Source: a virus | Length of the DNA stretch: 49,035 bases | Direction: 5' to 3' (one strand) | IMG/VR virus record: IMGVR_UViG_3300037628_000105 | Span: 1-49,035 of that record | Shown here: positions 33,080 to 40,197 of the stretch, in pieces | Position numbering within the stretch: the first letter of the stretch is position 1 | Layout of the letters: each line of letters opens with the position of its first letter | Program-made: the position numbers and the translations under genes | The notes under the pieces: generated by a model | The model's database searches: none | What the model saw: only the letters and a program-made list of their open reading frames with translations | Told to the model about the DNA's origin: nothing

Positions 33080-33593
33080 TCTGCATTTCCTTCCTAAACC
33101 GTCTAACAATCATCTCTATTGCGTTAGCTGATTTCCGAACTCTATGACCAATCGCCACATAGTCATCTCCGAGGATAAGTGCATCGTGTAATACTTCTCT
33201 GACATCATCATCCTTATCCGCTATGATTTGCAATAACTCTTGAGTATATACTACTTGCTCAGGCGTTGAGCCATTTGAGATACGCCCCTGATCTACACTC
33301 GCTTCCAACCGCTCATCGAATTCAAGAGGGGCAGCTTGTGTATGCTTCTGCTCTCGTCTACGATGGTTAATACGCTCACCGGGAAGTATCTTTGTCTCGA
33401 ACCAAGTAGCAAAGGCGAACTCATCCTTGTACTCTTCCCATCGCTCTAAGGCCCTAGTGTATGCCTCTTGTACGATGTCCTCTCCAATATCTCTAGCACC
33501 CTTCCGACTATACCGAGAGACGAGGCCCTTAAAGAACTTCTTATAATGTAGCGTCAGCAGACTGTCGAATTGCTGTGGCCTTTCTGATATCAT
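33015..33593 (-). CDS. ECF-like RNA polymerase sigma factor
   Basis: 192 aa with the two-domain layout of group 4 sigma factors. Region 2 (about 10-85): HYKKFFKGLVSRYSRKGARD, GEDIVQEAYTRALERWEEY, FATWFETKI and NHRRREQ. Region 4 (about 115-175): ELLQIIADKDDDVREVLHDA, LGDDYVAIGHRVRKSANAIE as the helix-turn-helix, and MIVRRFRKE. It would bind host core RNA polymerase and redirect it to phage promoters; phiEco32 is a precedent. No anti-sigma was recognised. Start overlaps the upstream gene. Confidence 0.75.
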   Translation of the reverse strand: MISERPQQFDSLLTLHYKKFFKGLVSRYSRKGARDIGEDIVQEAYTRALERWEEYKDEFAFATWFETKILPGERINHRRREQKHTQAAPLEFDERLEASVDQGRISNGSTPEQVVYTQELLQIIADKDDDVREVLHDALILGDDYVAIGHRVRKSANAIEMIVRRFRKEMQNDGKRDDKPTSSASFRRHSKG

Positions 33594-33720
33594 CCCAGCT
33601 GTCCTTCCGTGCTAGGTTCTTCTTTGTTACCAGCTCCAACCGCTCCCCTGTCTCGGGATCAATACGCCAGCATGGAGCCGGCTTAGCTTCTGCTTGATCG
33701 AACAAGTTCTTATTACTCAT
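33541..33720 (-). CDS. Small hypothetical protein
   Basis: 59 aa from ATG 33720 with AAAGGAG six bases upstream. KNLFDQAEAKPAPCWRIDPE, GERLELVTKKNLARKDSWDD. Overlaps the sigma start by 53 bases and its own start overlaps the stop of the upstream small ORF (ATGA). Possibly translationally coupled to the sigma gene. Confidence 0.65.
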   Translation of the reverse strand: MSNKNLFDQAEAKPAPCWRIDPETGERLELVTKKNLARKDSWDDIRKATAIRQSADATL

Positions 33721-33845
33721 AGCGTCTCCTTTAACTCTTTCCGCAAGCGTCTAATCTCTTTCAATAATTCAAATTCTCCTACAAGAAAAAGGGAAGGATC
33801 AGACAAACCGCCACAATGGCTAACGCAGTGATCGTAACGCCGCAA
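33717..33845 (-). CDS. Small protein with TTG start
   Basis: 42 aa. RRYDHCVSHCGGLSDPSLFL, then a basic helix LLKEIRRLRKELK. The only usable start is TTG 33845, with GGGAGG one base before it, unusually close. Stop overlaps the next ATG (ATGA). Cys/His pairs suggest a metal knuckle. Confidence 0.45.
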   Translation of the reverse strand: MRRYDHCVSHCGGLSDPSLFLVGEFELLKEIRRLRKELKETL

Positions 33846-33851
33846 TCCTCC

Positions 33852-34037
33852 CTATTTAGCACGATATCTCCATGCATATAATCTATCACAACTGTCAAAT
33901 AACCCCTGACGTTTGATAGTCTCTAGCCAACGACCATCATGACTTCCTACACGAACCGGATACCAAGCAAACCAATCATGCCATTGCTCTAGTCGGATTT
34001 TCTTTTCCTTGATAGTTTCTACACAATCAAACTTCAT
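33852..34037 (-). CDS. Small aromatic-rich protein
   Basis: 61 aa, GGGAGAGG before ATG. KFDCVETIKEKKIRLEQWHD, WFAWYPVRVGSHDGRWLETI. Many Trp residues and a conserved-looking GRWLETI. Not recognised. Confidence 0.6.
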   Translation of the reverse strand: MKFDCVETIKEKKIRLEQWHDWFAWYPVRVGSHDGRWLETIKRQGLFDSCDRLYAWRYRAK

Positions 34038-34049
34038 TACGACCTCTCC

Positions 34050-34217
34050 CTAATTATAGTTCCTATACTCACCGTGACTAAGGGGGCTAACATCAAGCGC
34101 AAGTTCAAGTCGGTTAATCAAAGCATCCATCTCTGGTGCATCATCAGTCAGCCCGGTAATCTGTTGCACCTCCTCAATCGCTGTTGCTATGATGGATGAG
34201 ATGTCTTCACGCCACAT
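34050..34217 (-). CDS. Small acidic helical protein
   Basis: 55 aa from ATG 34217, AGGTG nine bases upstream. WREDISSIIATAIEEVQQIT, MDALINRLELALDVSPL, ending YRNYN. Unknown function. Confidence 0.6.
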   Translation of the reverse strand: MWREDISSIIATAIEEVQQITGLTDDAPEMDALINRLELALDVSPLSHGEYRNYN

Positions 34218-34228
34218 TTTATTCACAC

Positions 34229-34390
34229 CTACCCCCCTTTTTTATTATCCTTTATCCTTACGGACTTACCTCCACATACCGTGCAGTCCACGCCAGGGTG
34301 TTCCGTCCTCGGCTTCACTGGCTCATTACAGGTAGGACATACCTCATAGCCCGGTATCATCCAGATTGGTATAATATTATTGTAGGACAC
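34229..34390 (-). CDS. Small zinc-ribbon protein, GTG start
   Basis: 53 aa from GTG 34390 with GGGAG seven bases upstream. VCPTCNEPVKPRTEHPG and DCTVCGGKSV give two CxxC knuckles 18 residues apart, a likely zinc ribbon. Could bind nucleic acid or protein. Basic tail. Confidence 0.65.
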   Translation of the reverse strand: MSYNNIIPIWMIPGYEVCPTCNEPVKPRTEHPGVDCTVCGGKSVRIKDNKKGG

Positions 34391-34401
34391 ATTACCGCTC
34401 C

Positions 34402-34557
34402 CTAGTCACCTTCCTTTGGCAGCAGCTCGACACCCGTATTATCGTAAACCATACCTCCGATATCAAAAGTACCTTCTCCGTATATATCAGATGCTACTAC
34501 ACTCACTTCTGGATTTACCTTTGAAAGCCTATCAATCAGTTGCTTAACGGTCATCAT
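34402..34557 (-). CDS. Small MTVK-family protein (copy 2)
   Basis: 51 aa; two adjacent ATGs (34557, 34554) behind GGGAG. MTVKQLIDRLSKVNPEVSVV, SDIYGEGTFDIGGMVYDNTG. Paralogue of 32909-33079. Unknown function; lies directly downstream of the primase-helicase gene. Confidence 0.6.
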   Translation of the reverse strand: MMTVKQLIDRLSKVNPEVSVVASDIYGEGTFDIGGMVYDNTGVELLPKEGD

Positions 34558-34566
34558 ACTCGCTCC

Positions 34567-36225
34567 CTAGTTAGGGTTCTTCTCTTGTATCTCATTAAAC
34601 AGACTCGTTTTCCAATCCCAATAAAGCGGAATTACCCCGCTCGCCCCAAACTCTCTATCTTCTAGGATTACAAGGCGTCTCATATTCCTTTGCTCTACCT
34701 CTAAGTCCGGATCTTTTGATCCCTCTAGCCCTAGCATCAGGTTACAGGAGCGCATCATAGCCCGGCTCCCTGCAAACTGGTGACTGAATACCTTACCTCC
34801 CCGCTCATGGGGCACACCACTCTCCGGAGCCTTCAGATGGCAGAAGATGAAGACGACGATGTCAAGATCTTTCGCCATCGCAGCGAGTTCCTGCGCGATC
34901 TCCTGTAGCTGAGTGTTTGCTTGACCGCTTGCAATTCCATTAGTAAGGTTCGTAATAGGATCAATGAAGACAGCCTTCGCCCCTTGCGCGACAGCCGCCA
35001 TGATATCACCTCGTAGGCTATCCCAACCAAGGTGCTGATATAGAGAGAGAAGCATAAGCTTATCGCCCACCTTCTTCGCAGCTTCATCATATGCCTCGTA
35101 ATCAAATTCAATCTCGGGATCATGAAAGAACTTACCGACTACCTTTCCCAAGACCATTTGTACAGTTTTACGGTTAGCTTCCTCCGGCTTAGCCAAGAAT
35201 ACTTTAAGATCATGCTCAACAATAAGATGGGCAGCGATAGTATTAACAACTTCACTTTTACCCATCTTGACCCCGGCTCCCAGATAGATTGTCTCGCCAA
35301 AGCGTATACCTCTTGTGAGTTTAGTAAGCCCGGGCCAGGGCCATGAGAGTCCCAACTCAGATTGTATACGGCCTGCTGCGTACAAACTTTTTGCATTAAC
35401 TAACCTCGTATTCTTGGGGATTTCAGCCTTGAAGAGGACGGCATTACACAGGGCCATGGAGCGACCTTGCATCACGCAGTCATTGGCATCCTTACCAGGG
35501 AGCGTGACAGTCTGGGCATGAGGTAGGATTTGTAAAGCGTCTTCGGTCGCAAGCTGTCCTTGCTCATCCTTATCGAAGACAAGGACAATCTCTTTGAAAT
35601 TGGCCCGAAGTTCTTGTAGCTTATCCGTTAGTACTTTACGTGCAGAGCCAGCTCCTGAAGGTAGACTGACAACTGCTGGATCGTAGTGGGAATAGAGAGT
35701 TCCCCGGGACTTGTTCTTGAGAGCTTGGTAGAGTGCAACGGCGTCCAACTCACCTTCAGTAATGTACAATCGCTTAGCGCCAGTCGCCAAAGCTTTGTCC
35801 CATCCAAAAAGGTCAACTTCCCTGAGTGTCCCGGTGACCCACATCCTCTTGTTCTCAATGATACGCGCCTTATATCCCACGATCCTTCCGGCTCGTTGGT
35901 AGGGATAGTAATGTAGGACAGGGGTAACTCCGTCTGTTTCAGACAAGCCGATCTTAACGCCGAAATACTCCAGAGCAAACTGCTCAAGCTGGCGGTCGGG
36001 TAGAGGGACGACCGGCAACCGGGAAATCTCGCTAATCTCAGCGTCGACGTCACGTTGGTCTCGTTCTCGCTTTGCTGGTTTGAAGTCATCGGGCCGATCT
36101 CCATATGGATCAGGGACATAGCTACTACAGCTAAAACACCATCCATCATGCTTACCGTCGTTCTCGAATACCTGTAGGCCATCCTTGGTACCGCATTCAT
36201 GGGGTAGCTTCTCGACACAGCTCAT
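34567..36225 (-). CDS. Bifunctional primase-helicase (T7 gp4-like)
   Basis: 552 aa. N-terminal zinc motif: LPHECGTKDG and GWCFSCSSYV (Cys/His ligands, residues 6-35). TOPRIM primase: ITEGELDAVALYQAL (about 147-161) and IVLVFDKDEQGQLATEDAL. Hexameric RecA-like helicase: YLGAGVKMGKSEVV (Walker A, about 307-320), KAVFIDPITNLTNGIA (Walker B), VFIFCHLKAP and FAGSRAMMRSCNLMLGLEG. Unwinds DNA and makes primers for the family A polymerase. GGAG before ATG. Confidence 0.9.
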   Translation of the reverse strand: MSCVEKLPHECGTKDGLQVFENDGKHDGWCFSCSSYVPDPYGDRPDDFKPAKRERDQRDVDAEISEISRLPVVPLPDRQLEQFALEYFGVKIGLSETDGVTPVLHYYPYQRAGRIVGYKARIIENKRMWVTGTLREVDLFGWDKALATGAKRLYITEGELDAVALYQALKNKSRGTLYSHYDPAVVSLPSGAGSARKVLTDKLQELRANFKEIVLVFDKDEQGQLATEDALQILPHAQTVTLPGKDANDCVMQGRSMALCNAVLFKAEIPKNTRLVNAKSLYAAGRIQSELGLSWPWPGLTKLTRGIRFGETIYLGAGVKMGKSEVVNTIAAHLIVEHDLKVFLAKPEEANRKTVQMVLGKVVGKFFHDPEIEFDYEAYDEAAKKVGDKLMLLSLYQHLGWDSLRGDIMAAVAQGAKAVFIDPITNLTNGIASGQANTQLQEIAQELAAMAKDLDIVVFIFCHLKAPESGVPHERGGKVFSHQFAGSRAMMRSCNLMLGLEGSKDPDLEVEQRNMRRLVILEDREFGASGVIPLYWDWKTSLFNEIQEKNPN

Positions 36226-36398
36226 TCAGATACTCCATGCTTCTTACAAACTTCCTGCCAGAGCTTTGATGCCTGTTTAATCATCCCATCAGCAGTCATT
36301 GACGCATCCGCTGATAGCGTGATCTCAGGACGCGGCGGTAATCCTGCGAGCTGTCGCTTCAAGCAGTCTATCTCATAGTCTCTCATGTCATCCATCAT
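36222..36398 (-). CDS. Small helical protein
   Basis: 58 aa; two ATGs in a row after GGAGG. DMRDYEIDCLKRQLAGLPPR, ITLSADASMTADGMI, KLWQEVCKKHGV. Overlaps both the preceding gene and the primase start (ATGA). Unknown. Confidence 0.6.
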   Translation of the reverse strand: MMDDMRDYEIDCLKRQLAGLPPRPEITLSADASMTADGMIKQASKLWQEVCKKHGVSE

Positions 36399-36562
36399 AC
36401 ATCCTCCATACTAGCGAGTATCCACCCTCGTTTCCAATCCTCATACCCCTTAGTGCTTCGCTCATAAGGATTATCATCTATAGGTAGACCTGCATGAGCA
36501 TCTGCATATCCCCATAGACCGGGAGATGGAGCTTGATGAATTGGTTTCGACTTAGTATCCAT
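36395..36562 (-). CDS. Ribosome-modulation-factor-like small protein
   Basis: 55 aa, first gene after P2. GLWGYADAHAGLPIDDNPYE followed by KGYEDWKRGWILASM has the spacing of the RMF/CrpP-type fold (A-x-x-A-G ... NPY ... Y-x-x-W-x-x-GW). RMF dimerises idle ribosomes; whether this protein binds ribosomes is unknown. The match is by motif only. Its first-gene position implies high early expression. Confidence 0.5.
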   Translation of the reverse strand: MDTKSKPIHQAPSPGLWGYADAHAGLPIDDNPYERSTKGYEDWKRGWILASMEDV

Positions 36563-36580
36563 AGTCCCTTATACCTTGTG

Positions 36581-36613
36581 TCGTATATGTTGTTAACCCT
36601 GGAGCTAAAGCTC
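36581..36613 (-). promoter_or_regulatory. P2 leader copy: hairpin and TAACAACATATACGA block
   Basis: On the minus strand GAGCTTTAGCTC (36613-36602) is followed by TAACAACATATACGA (36595-36581), the same two blocks and order as after P1. Together with the promoter core this makes a duplicated control cassette. Confidence 0.6.
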
Positions 36614-36640
36614 TTATAGTAGTATTATCAACCCTCTTCT

Positions 36641-36677
36641 ATTATACATATAGCAGGAAATCAGGGAAATCCGTCAA
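36641..36677 (-). promoter_or_regulatory. Promoter P2 for the leftward replication operon
   Basis: Minus-strand TTGACG (36677-36672), 19-base spacer, TGC-TATATG then TATAAT (to 36641). Identical to P1 over 22 bases at the -35 and 17 at the -10, with similar AT-rich upstream sequence (AAATTAAT...CATTAA). The spacer centre differs, so selection has kept both boxes. No terminator was seen between this promoter and the upstream gene ending at 36708. Confidence 0.75.
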
Positions 36678-36707
36678 ACTATTTTCAATTAACCACATAT
36701 TAATGGA

Positions 36708-37007
36708 TTAATTTTGGTGGTTAAACCTTATGTAGACGTAGACGGTGCTCTTATGCGGGGCATTGTACCCACTCCCCTTCCTACGGAAGCCATGCTTGAA
36801 TAGCATCTCCTTGTATACTTCACGTTGCTCCGTATTCAAGGTGATTACTAGGAAGGCACAATGCTTTTGTACCTGAATATACTCCTCTAACTGCCGTTCC
36901 ATATCGTCCAGATCGAACCCGTCGCTGTTTCCTTCGGTACAGGTGGTATGCCCGAAGTTATATAGGACATGGCCACCACAGCAGCCGGGAAAATAAGCTA
37001 TATCCAT
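36708..37007 (-). CDS. Hypothetical Cys-containing protein
   Basis: 99 aa. IAYFPGCCGGHVLYNFGHTT, then an acidic DLDDMERQLEEYIQVQ helix and a C-terminal LVITLNTEQREVYKEML/YVYIRFNHQ. Possibly a small alpha/beta fold. GGAGAG before ATG. Last gene of the amidoligase-containing operon. Unknown function. Confidence 0.6.
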   Translation of the reverse strand: MDIAYFPGCCGGHVLYNFGHTTCTEGNSDGFDLDDMERQLEEYIQVQKHCAFLVITLNTEQREVYKEMLFKHGFRRKGSGYNAPHKSTVYVYIRFNHQN

Positions 37008-37100
37008 TGTCTTATCTCTCCTTGGGTGTGTATAGGGTCCAGGCGCCCCTGCAGAGCCGCTAGAGGGGGGTATCTCTACCCGCTAGGCTATCACCCTACC

Positions 37101-37853
37101 TTAGAGGACTCGTAGGGCGTTAGCGTATGACTGTATCGTCTGTCCTTCAAGGCCTGGAGCAGTGTTAACTTCAAGGACGTAGGCTCGTTCCTGTTTCTCA
37201 TTGTAGATAACATCAACTGCTCCGAAGTCAAGGCCAGTAGCTCGGTGAGCATCAATGGCGACATTAAGGACACAGTTTTCGGGATTACAATCTTCCCGTG
37301 CAAAAACAAAACCGTTTTGCCAGCTTCGTATCTGCCAATTTGGGTCATCATGATCTTTCCTCCGTGCCTTTCGGGCTACATCGATAACATCTCCGTTAAC
37401 TATATGGACCCGGTATTCCTCCTTCTTCGGGATGTATTGGGTGTAGAGAGGGGCCGCTACTACAAACGCTGGGTCCTCCGATATCACAATACCTTCTCCA
37501 GAATGCCCCGCTAGGACAGTGCGACAGACAACAATCTTCTTGTCCTCGATCCATTTATAGGCTACCGCTTCGTCTGCCGTCCAAGGTGGTGCAAGTTCCC
37601 CTAGGTTAGCCGCATCGAGTATTTTGAAGAAGGTTAACTTGTTGGTTGCGTGTTGCACAGCCTCCGGGGGATTAATGATCCGACAATCCCGAACCTCATT
37701 CGGCAGCTCAATACAGCCCCAATTAATCACGGTCTTATCGGGACCCCCTCGAAATCGTGACCTCTCTCGCTTGATCTGTTTGATACCTAGCTCTTTTGCC
37801 AGGGCCTTAACCGATTTACTGCCTGTTCTGTACGGATAAATATACATAGCCAT
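37101..37853 (-). CDS. ATP-grasp ligase of the amidoligase cluster
   Basis: 250 aa. ATP-grasp features in order: VINWGCI, ATNKLTFFKILD, KIVVCRTVLAGHSGEGIVI (flexible phosphate loop), KEEYRVHIVNGDVIDVARK, and GLDFGAVDVIYNEKQERAYV with LEVNTAPGLEG (Mg-binding E-x-N). This RimK-like group forms acyl-phosphates and joins them to amines, making peptide-like bonds. The substrate is unknown. Overlaps the amidoligase start by one base. Confidence 0.85.
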   Translation of the reverse strand: MAMYIYPYRTGSKSVKALAKELGIKQIKRERSRFRGGPDKTVINWGCIELPNEVRDCRIINPPEAVQHATNKLTFFKILDAANLGELAPPWTADEAVAYKWIEDKKIVVCRTVLAGHSGEGIVISEDPAFVVAAPLYTQYIPKKEEYRVHIVNGDVIDVARKARRKDHDDPNWQIRSWQNGFVFAREDCNPENCVLNVAIDAHRATGLDFGAVDVIYNEKQERAYVLEVNTAPGLEGQTIQSYANALRVL

Positions 37854-38824
37854 TAGAAATCATACTCCTCTTCATCCTCATCATCCCCGTTATCTACCCA
37901 TACTGCCCATCCGCCGCCTGGCCCTGGATCATCCAGGAATTTTTTAGGTGGTATGAAGACGGGCGGTGGTGCGGCGTGACCCGGAGCAAACTCCACTTCT
38001 GGGTCATCTTCCTCGGCATCCTCTAGCTCTTGCGGCCGCCCTTCTTCGTAAGCAATCTCTTGTATACGACGGACACCGTTCATCATTAATACATCCATAT
38101 TAGGACATATGAGTTCCTTTGCATATTTCCCCATGACCATATCAACAAAGCTTTGCCCACCTTCCATACTTACACCTTCGACAACGGCTGGAGGTATTGA
38201 GAAATCTTTTGATGCCTCTCGAATTTTGAGCAGCATTTCAGCCCAGAGTTGGATCGTCTTGTAGTCCTTTGGGGTACGTAGCGCACGGAACTCCAGGGTA
38301 CCGAACTTTCTTAGAGAATTGAGATTGATGGAGGAATATCTCATGTCCCCGTTTAGTCCGTGGAGCCCCCGGAATGTTCCGCGCTGCTGCCCTTGAATTA
38401 GGATATCATAGATATATTCCGCATCTTTACCGCGTAGACAGAAGAGATTACCTTCTCTATCCTCCCCACACCAACGAACCAGTAAATCTTCCAGCACCAA
38501 GTACAGGCAGATGAACGTCATGGTCTGCTGGAATGTCCAGGTCTGCATATTCAGATGAATATGTACGCCACATCGGTCGCTTGGCTTCAGGCTTGATCTA
38601 TTCGCTTTAAACGTCTCCCAAAGATGGACTAAAGCGGTTTGCACCTGATCTACGGGGAGGGGCTGACTAACGTATTCAAATCCATCACCACGCAACGATC
38701 CATCGCCCTCTACATGCCAATATTTAGCCACATGGCCGGGCAAACGTATCCCTTCGATCTCGATTTCAATCCCGACTTCGCCTCCTACTTTACGAAGTCT
38801 AAACATATCTTTTATCTTAGCCAT
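37853..38824 (-). CDS. COOH-NH2 amidoligase (Amidoligase_2-like)
   Basis: 323 aa. GGEVGIEIEIEG (about 14-25), the WHVEGDGSLRGDGFEYVSQP block (36-55), CGVHIHLNMQTW (85-96) and INLNSLRKFGTLEFRALRTP (166-185) are the four motifs of the glutamine-synthetase-like amidoligases. Metal would be held by the Glu and His residues. The C-terminal 60 residues are acidic and proline-rich and probably disordered. Pairs with the second amidoligase at 39403-40197. Confidence 0.85.
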   Translation of the reverse strand: MAKIKDMFRLRKVGGEVGIEIEIEGIRLPGHVAKYWHVEGDGSLRGDGFEYVSQPLPVDQVQTALVHLWETFKANRSSLKPSDRCGVHIHLNMQTWTFQQTMTFICLYLVLEDLLVRWCGEDREGNLFCLRGKDAEYIYDILIQGQQRGTFRGLHGLNGDMRYSSINLNSLRKFGTLEFRALRTPKDYKTIQLWAEMLLKIREASKDFSIPPAVVEGVSMEGGQSFVDMVMGKYAKELICPNMDVLMMNGVRRIQEIAYEEGRPQELEDAEEDDPEVEFAPGHAAPPPVFIPPKKFLDDPGPGGGWAVWVDNGDDEDEEEYDF

Positions 38825-39413
38825 TTAGATCCTCCATCAGAACTTCTTTCAAGAAGAAGAACTTATCGTTCAGTCGTAGTTGGCCCCTTACAATATTGCC
38901 AACCTGTCCACGGGTTCTATAGAGTAGTTTTCCGTTGTGGATAGCGAAGCGACGAGAGAATGCAGCGCTAGGATGCATGGCGCGGAGAATATCAGGGACC
39001 TTCGGATATTTTCCTCGAATTGTTTTGTCCATCTCCTTGGAATGGATAAGATGACGATGATCTACCCCCACCTCGCCGGCTATTAAGCGTTGTGATCTTG
39101 CGTTATTAGATGTTAATCCAATTTTCCACTGCCTTACCGGCATTCTCTCGACATAGTAAACGGCACCGCCGGGTATGTTTACCATCCCTAATGGCACCGG
39201 GTTTAGATCAAAGGCATCATCCGGGAAGTTTCCAATCTTTGGCTCTGCCTCTTTATAGATATCACCGATGCTAAGATATTTTATAAGGTAGTCTCTTTCT
39301 CCCTTACCCTGTTCAAGCCGGGTAATATATATCGGTCGTTTACGATACCGAATGATACTCCCTTGCAGGTACGATTTGGCATGTTGAAGGTCATAGAACT
39401 CCTTAGTTTGCAT
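38817..39413 (-). CDS. Conserved protein of the amidoligase cluster
   Basis: 198 aa from ATG 39413, six bases after GGAG; a longer start at 39482 lies inside the neighbour. Conserved-looking blocks: SYLQGSIIRYRKRPIYITRL, LNPVPLGMVN, VYYVERMPVRQWKIGLTSNN, and RFAIHNGKLLYRTRGQVG. I associate this pattern with phage amidoligase loci, but no function is known. Overlaps both amidoligase genes. Confidence 0.65.
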   Translation of the reverse strand: MQTKEFYDLQHAKSYLQGSIIRYRKRPIYITRLEQGKGERDYLIKYLSIGDIYKEAEPKIGNFPDDAFDLNPVPLGMVNIPGGAVYYVERMPVRQWKIGLTSNNARSQRLIAGEVGVDHRHLIHSKEMDKTIRGKYPKVPDILRAMHPSAAFSRRFAIHNGKLLYRTRGQVGNIVRGQLRLNDKFFFLKEVLMEDLNG

Positions 39414-40197
39414 GGTATTCTCCGATAATCTCCATTGCCTTACGTTGGTCACCGGTGTTGATAACCCCTTGTAGATCGACACCGCTCTTTATGATGGCAG
39501 GGATGATGCTCTGATCATTCACCACATTACCAACTGCCTTCCGGCTATTATGCCACATTATTAGCATCTCTTGTGGATTAGCAACCCAATAGTTGGAGAG
39601 AACACGGTACTCCAAGCCATATGGTTTAGGTCGGAAGGCACCGGCTTGACCGTACATTTGTCTGCGCTTCTGATCCCTATCCACCAGGAGGGAATGGAGA
39701 CCCAGATAAGCATCCATCTCACGTACTATTTCCGTGCATAGAACGAAATGATCATCGTCATATGGATCGGCACCCTCTGTCCAGCCAATATGGAGATGAC
39801 CAGCTGCCGTTCGCATACTAGAGTGTTGATCAGGCCGCTCATTAACCTGTCCCGTCCATGCATTAAAGTCGGGATCGCAGCCCAACTCTACCGCCTCTTT
39901 CGGCAATGTCTTCATATATTCTGGGTCGAACTCAGCCGTCGAGGAAAGGACGAACTCATATTCACTCGGCACCATCTTTCGGAGTTCACAGAGGACAGTC
40001 GTGACATTGTATTGAAAATCTTCGTACTTAATAGCCGGATCAATATTGAACTCCAATGCCATACCATCCACCTGTACAGCACCGCGCTCGACAGGGTATG
40101 GCTTCTCCTTAGTACCAGGGATGAGGCCATGTGCTGATATAAACTTGCCATCTAGTTGAACAAATAATTCGGGATCAGCACCAATTTTTATATCCAT
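39403..40197 (-). CDS. Phage-type COOH-NH2 ligase
   Basis: 264 aa. IGADPELFVQLDGKFISAHG, then VQVDGMALEFNIDPA, RTAAGHLHIGW and RPKPYGLEYRVLSNYWVANP are hallmarks of the COOH-NH2_lig family, a compact glutamine-synthetase-fold ligase. It should use ATP to couple a carboxylate to an amine. Start overlaps nothing; the class II amidotransferase ends one base upstream. Confidence 0.85.
   Translation of the reverse strand: MDIKIGADPELFVQLDGKFISAHGLIPGTKEKPYPVERGAVQVDGMALEFNIDPAIKYEDFQYNVTTVLCELRKMVPSEYEFVLSSTAEFDPEYMKTLPKEAVELGCDPDFNAWTGQVNERPDQHSSMRTAAGHLHIGWTEGADPYDDDHFVLCTEIVREMDAYLGLHSLLVDRDQKRRQMYGQAGAFRPKPYGLEYRVLSNYWVANPQEMLIMWHNSRKAVGNVVNDQSIIPAIIKSGVDLQGVINTGDQRKAMEIIGEYHAN

Noticed and set aside
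37024-37096. Possible tRNA on the minus strand (73 nt, GGGTG/CACCC ends, CCTAGCGGGTAGAG like a D arm)
   Set aside because: The acceptor pairs over only five bases, the anticodon stem and D stem do not pair, and no T loop is present. Kept only as a structured gap between two genes, perhaps a tRNA remnant.
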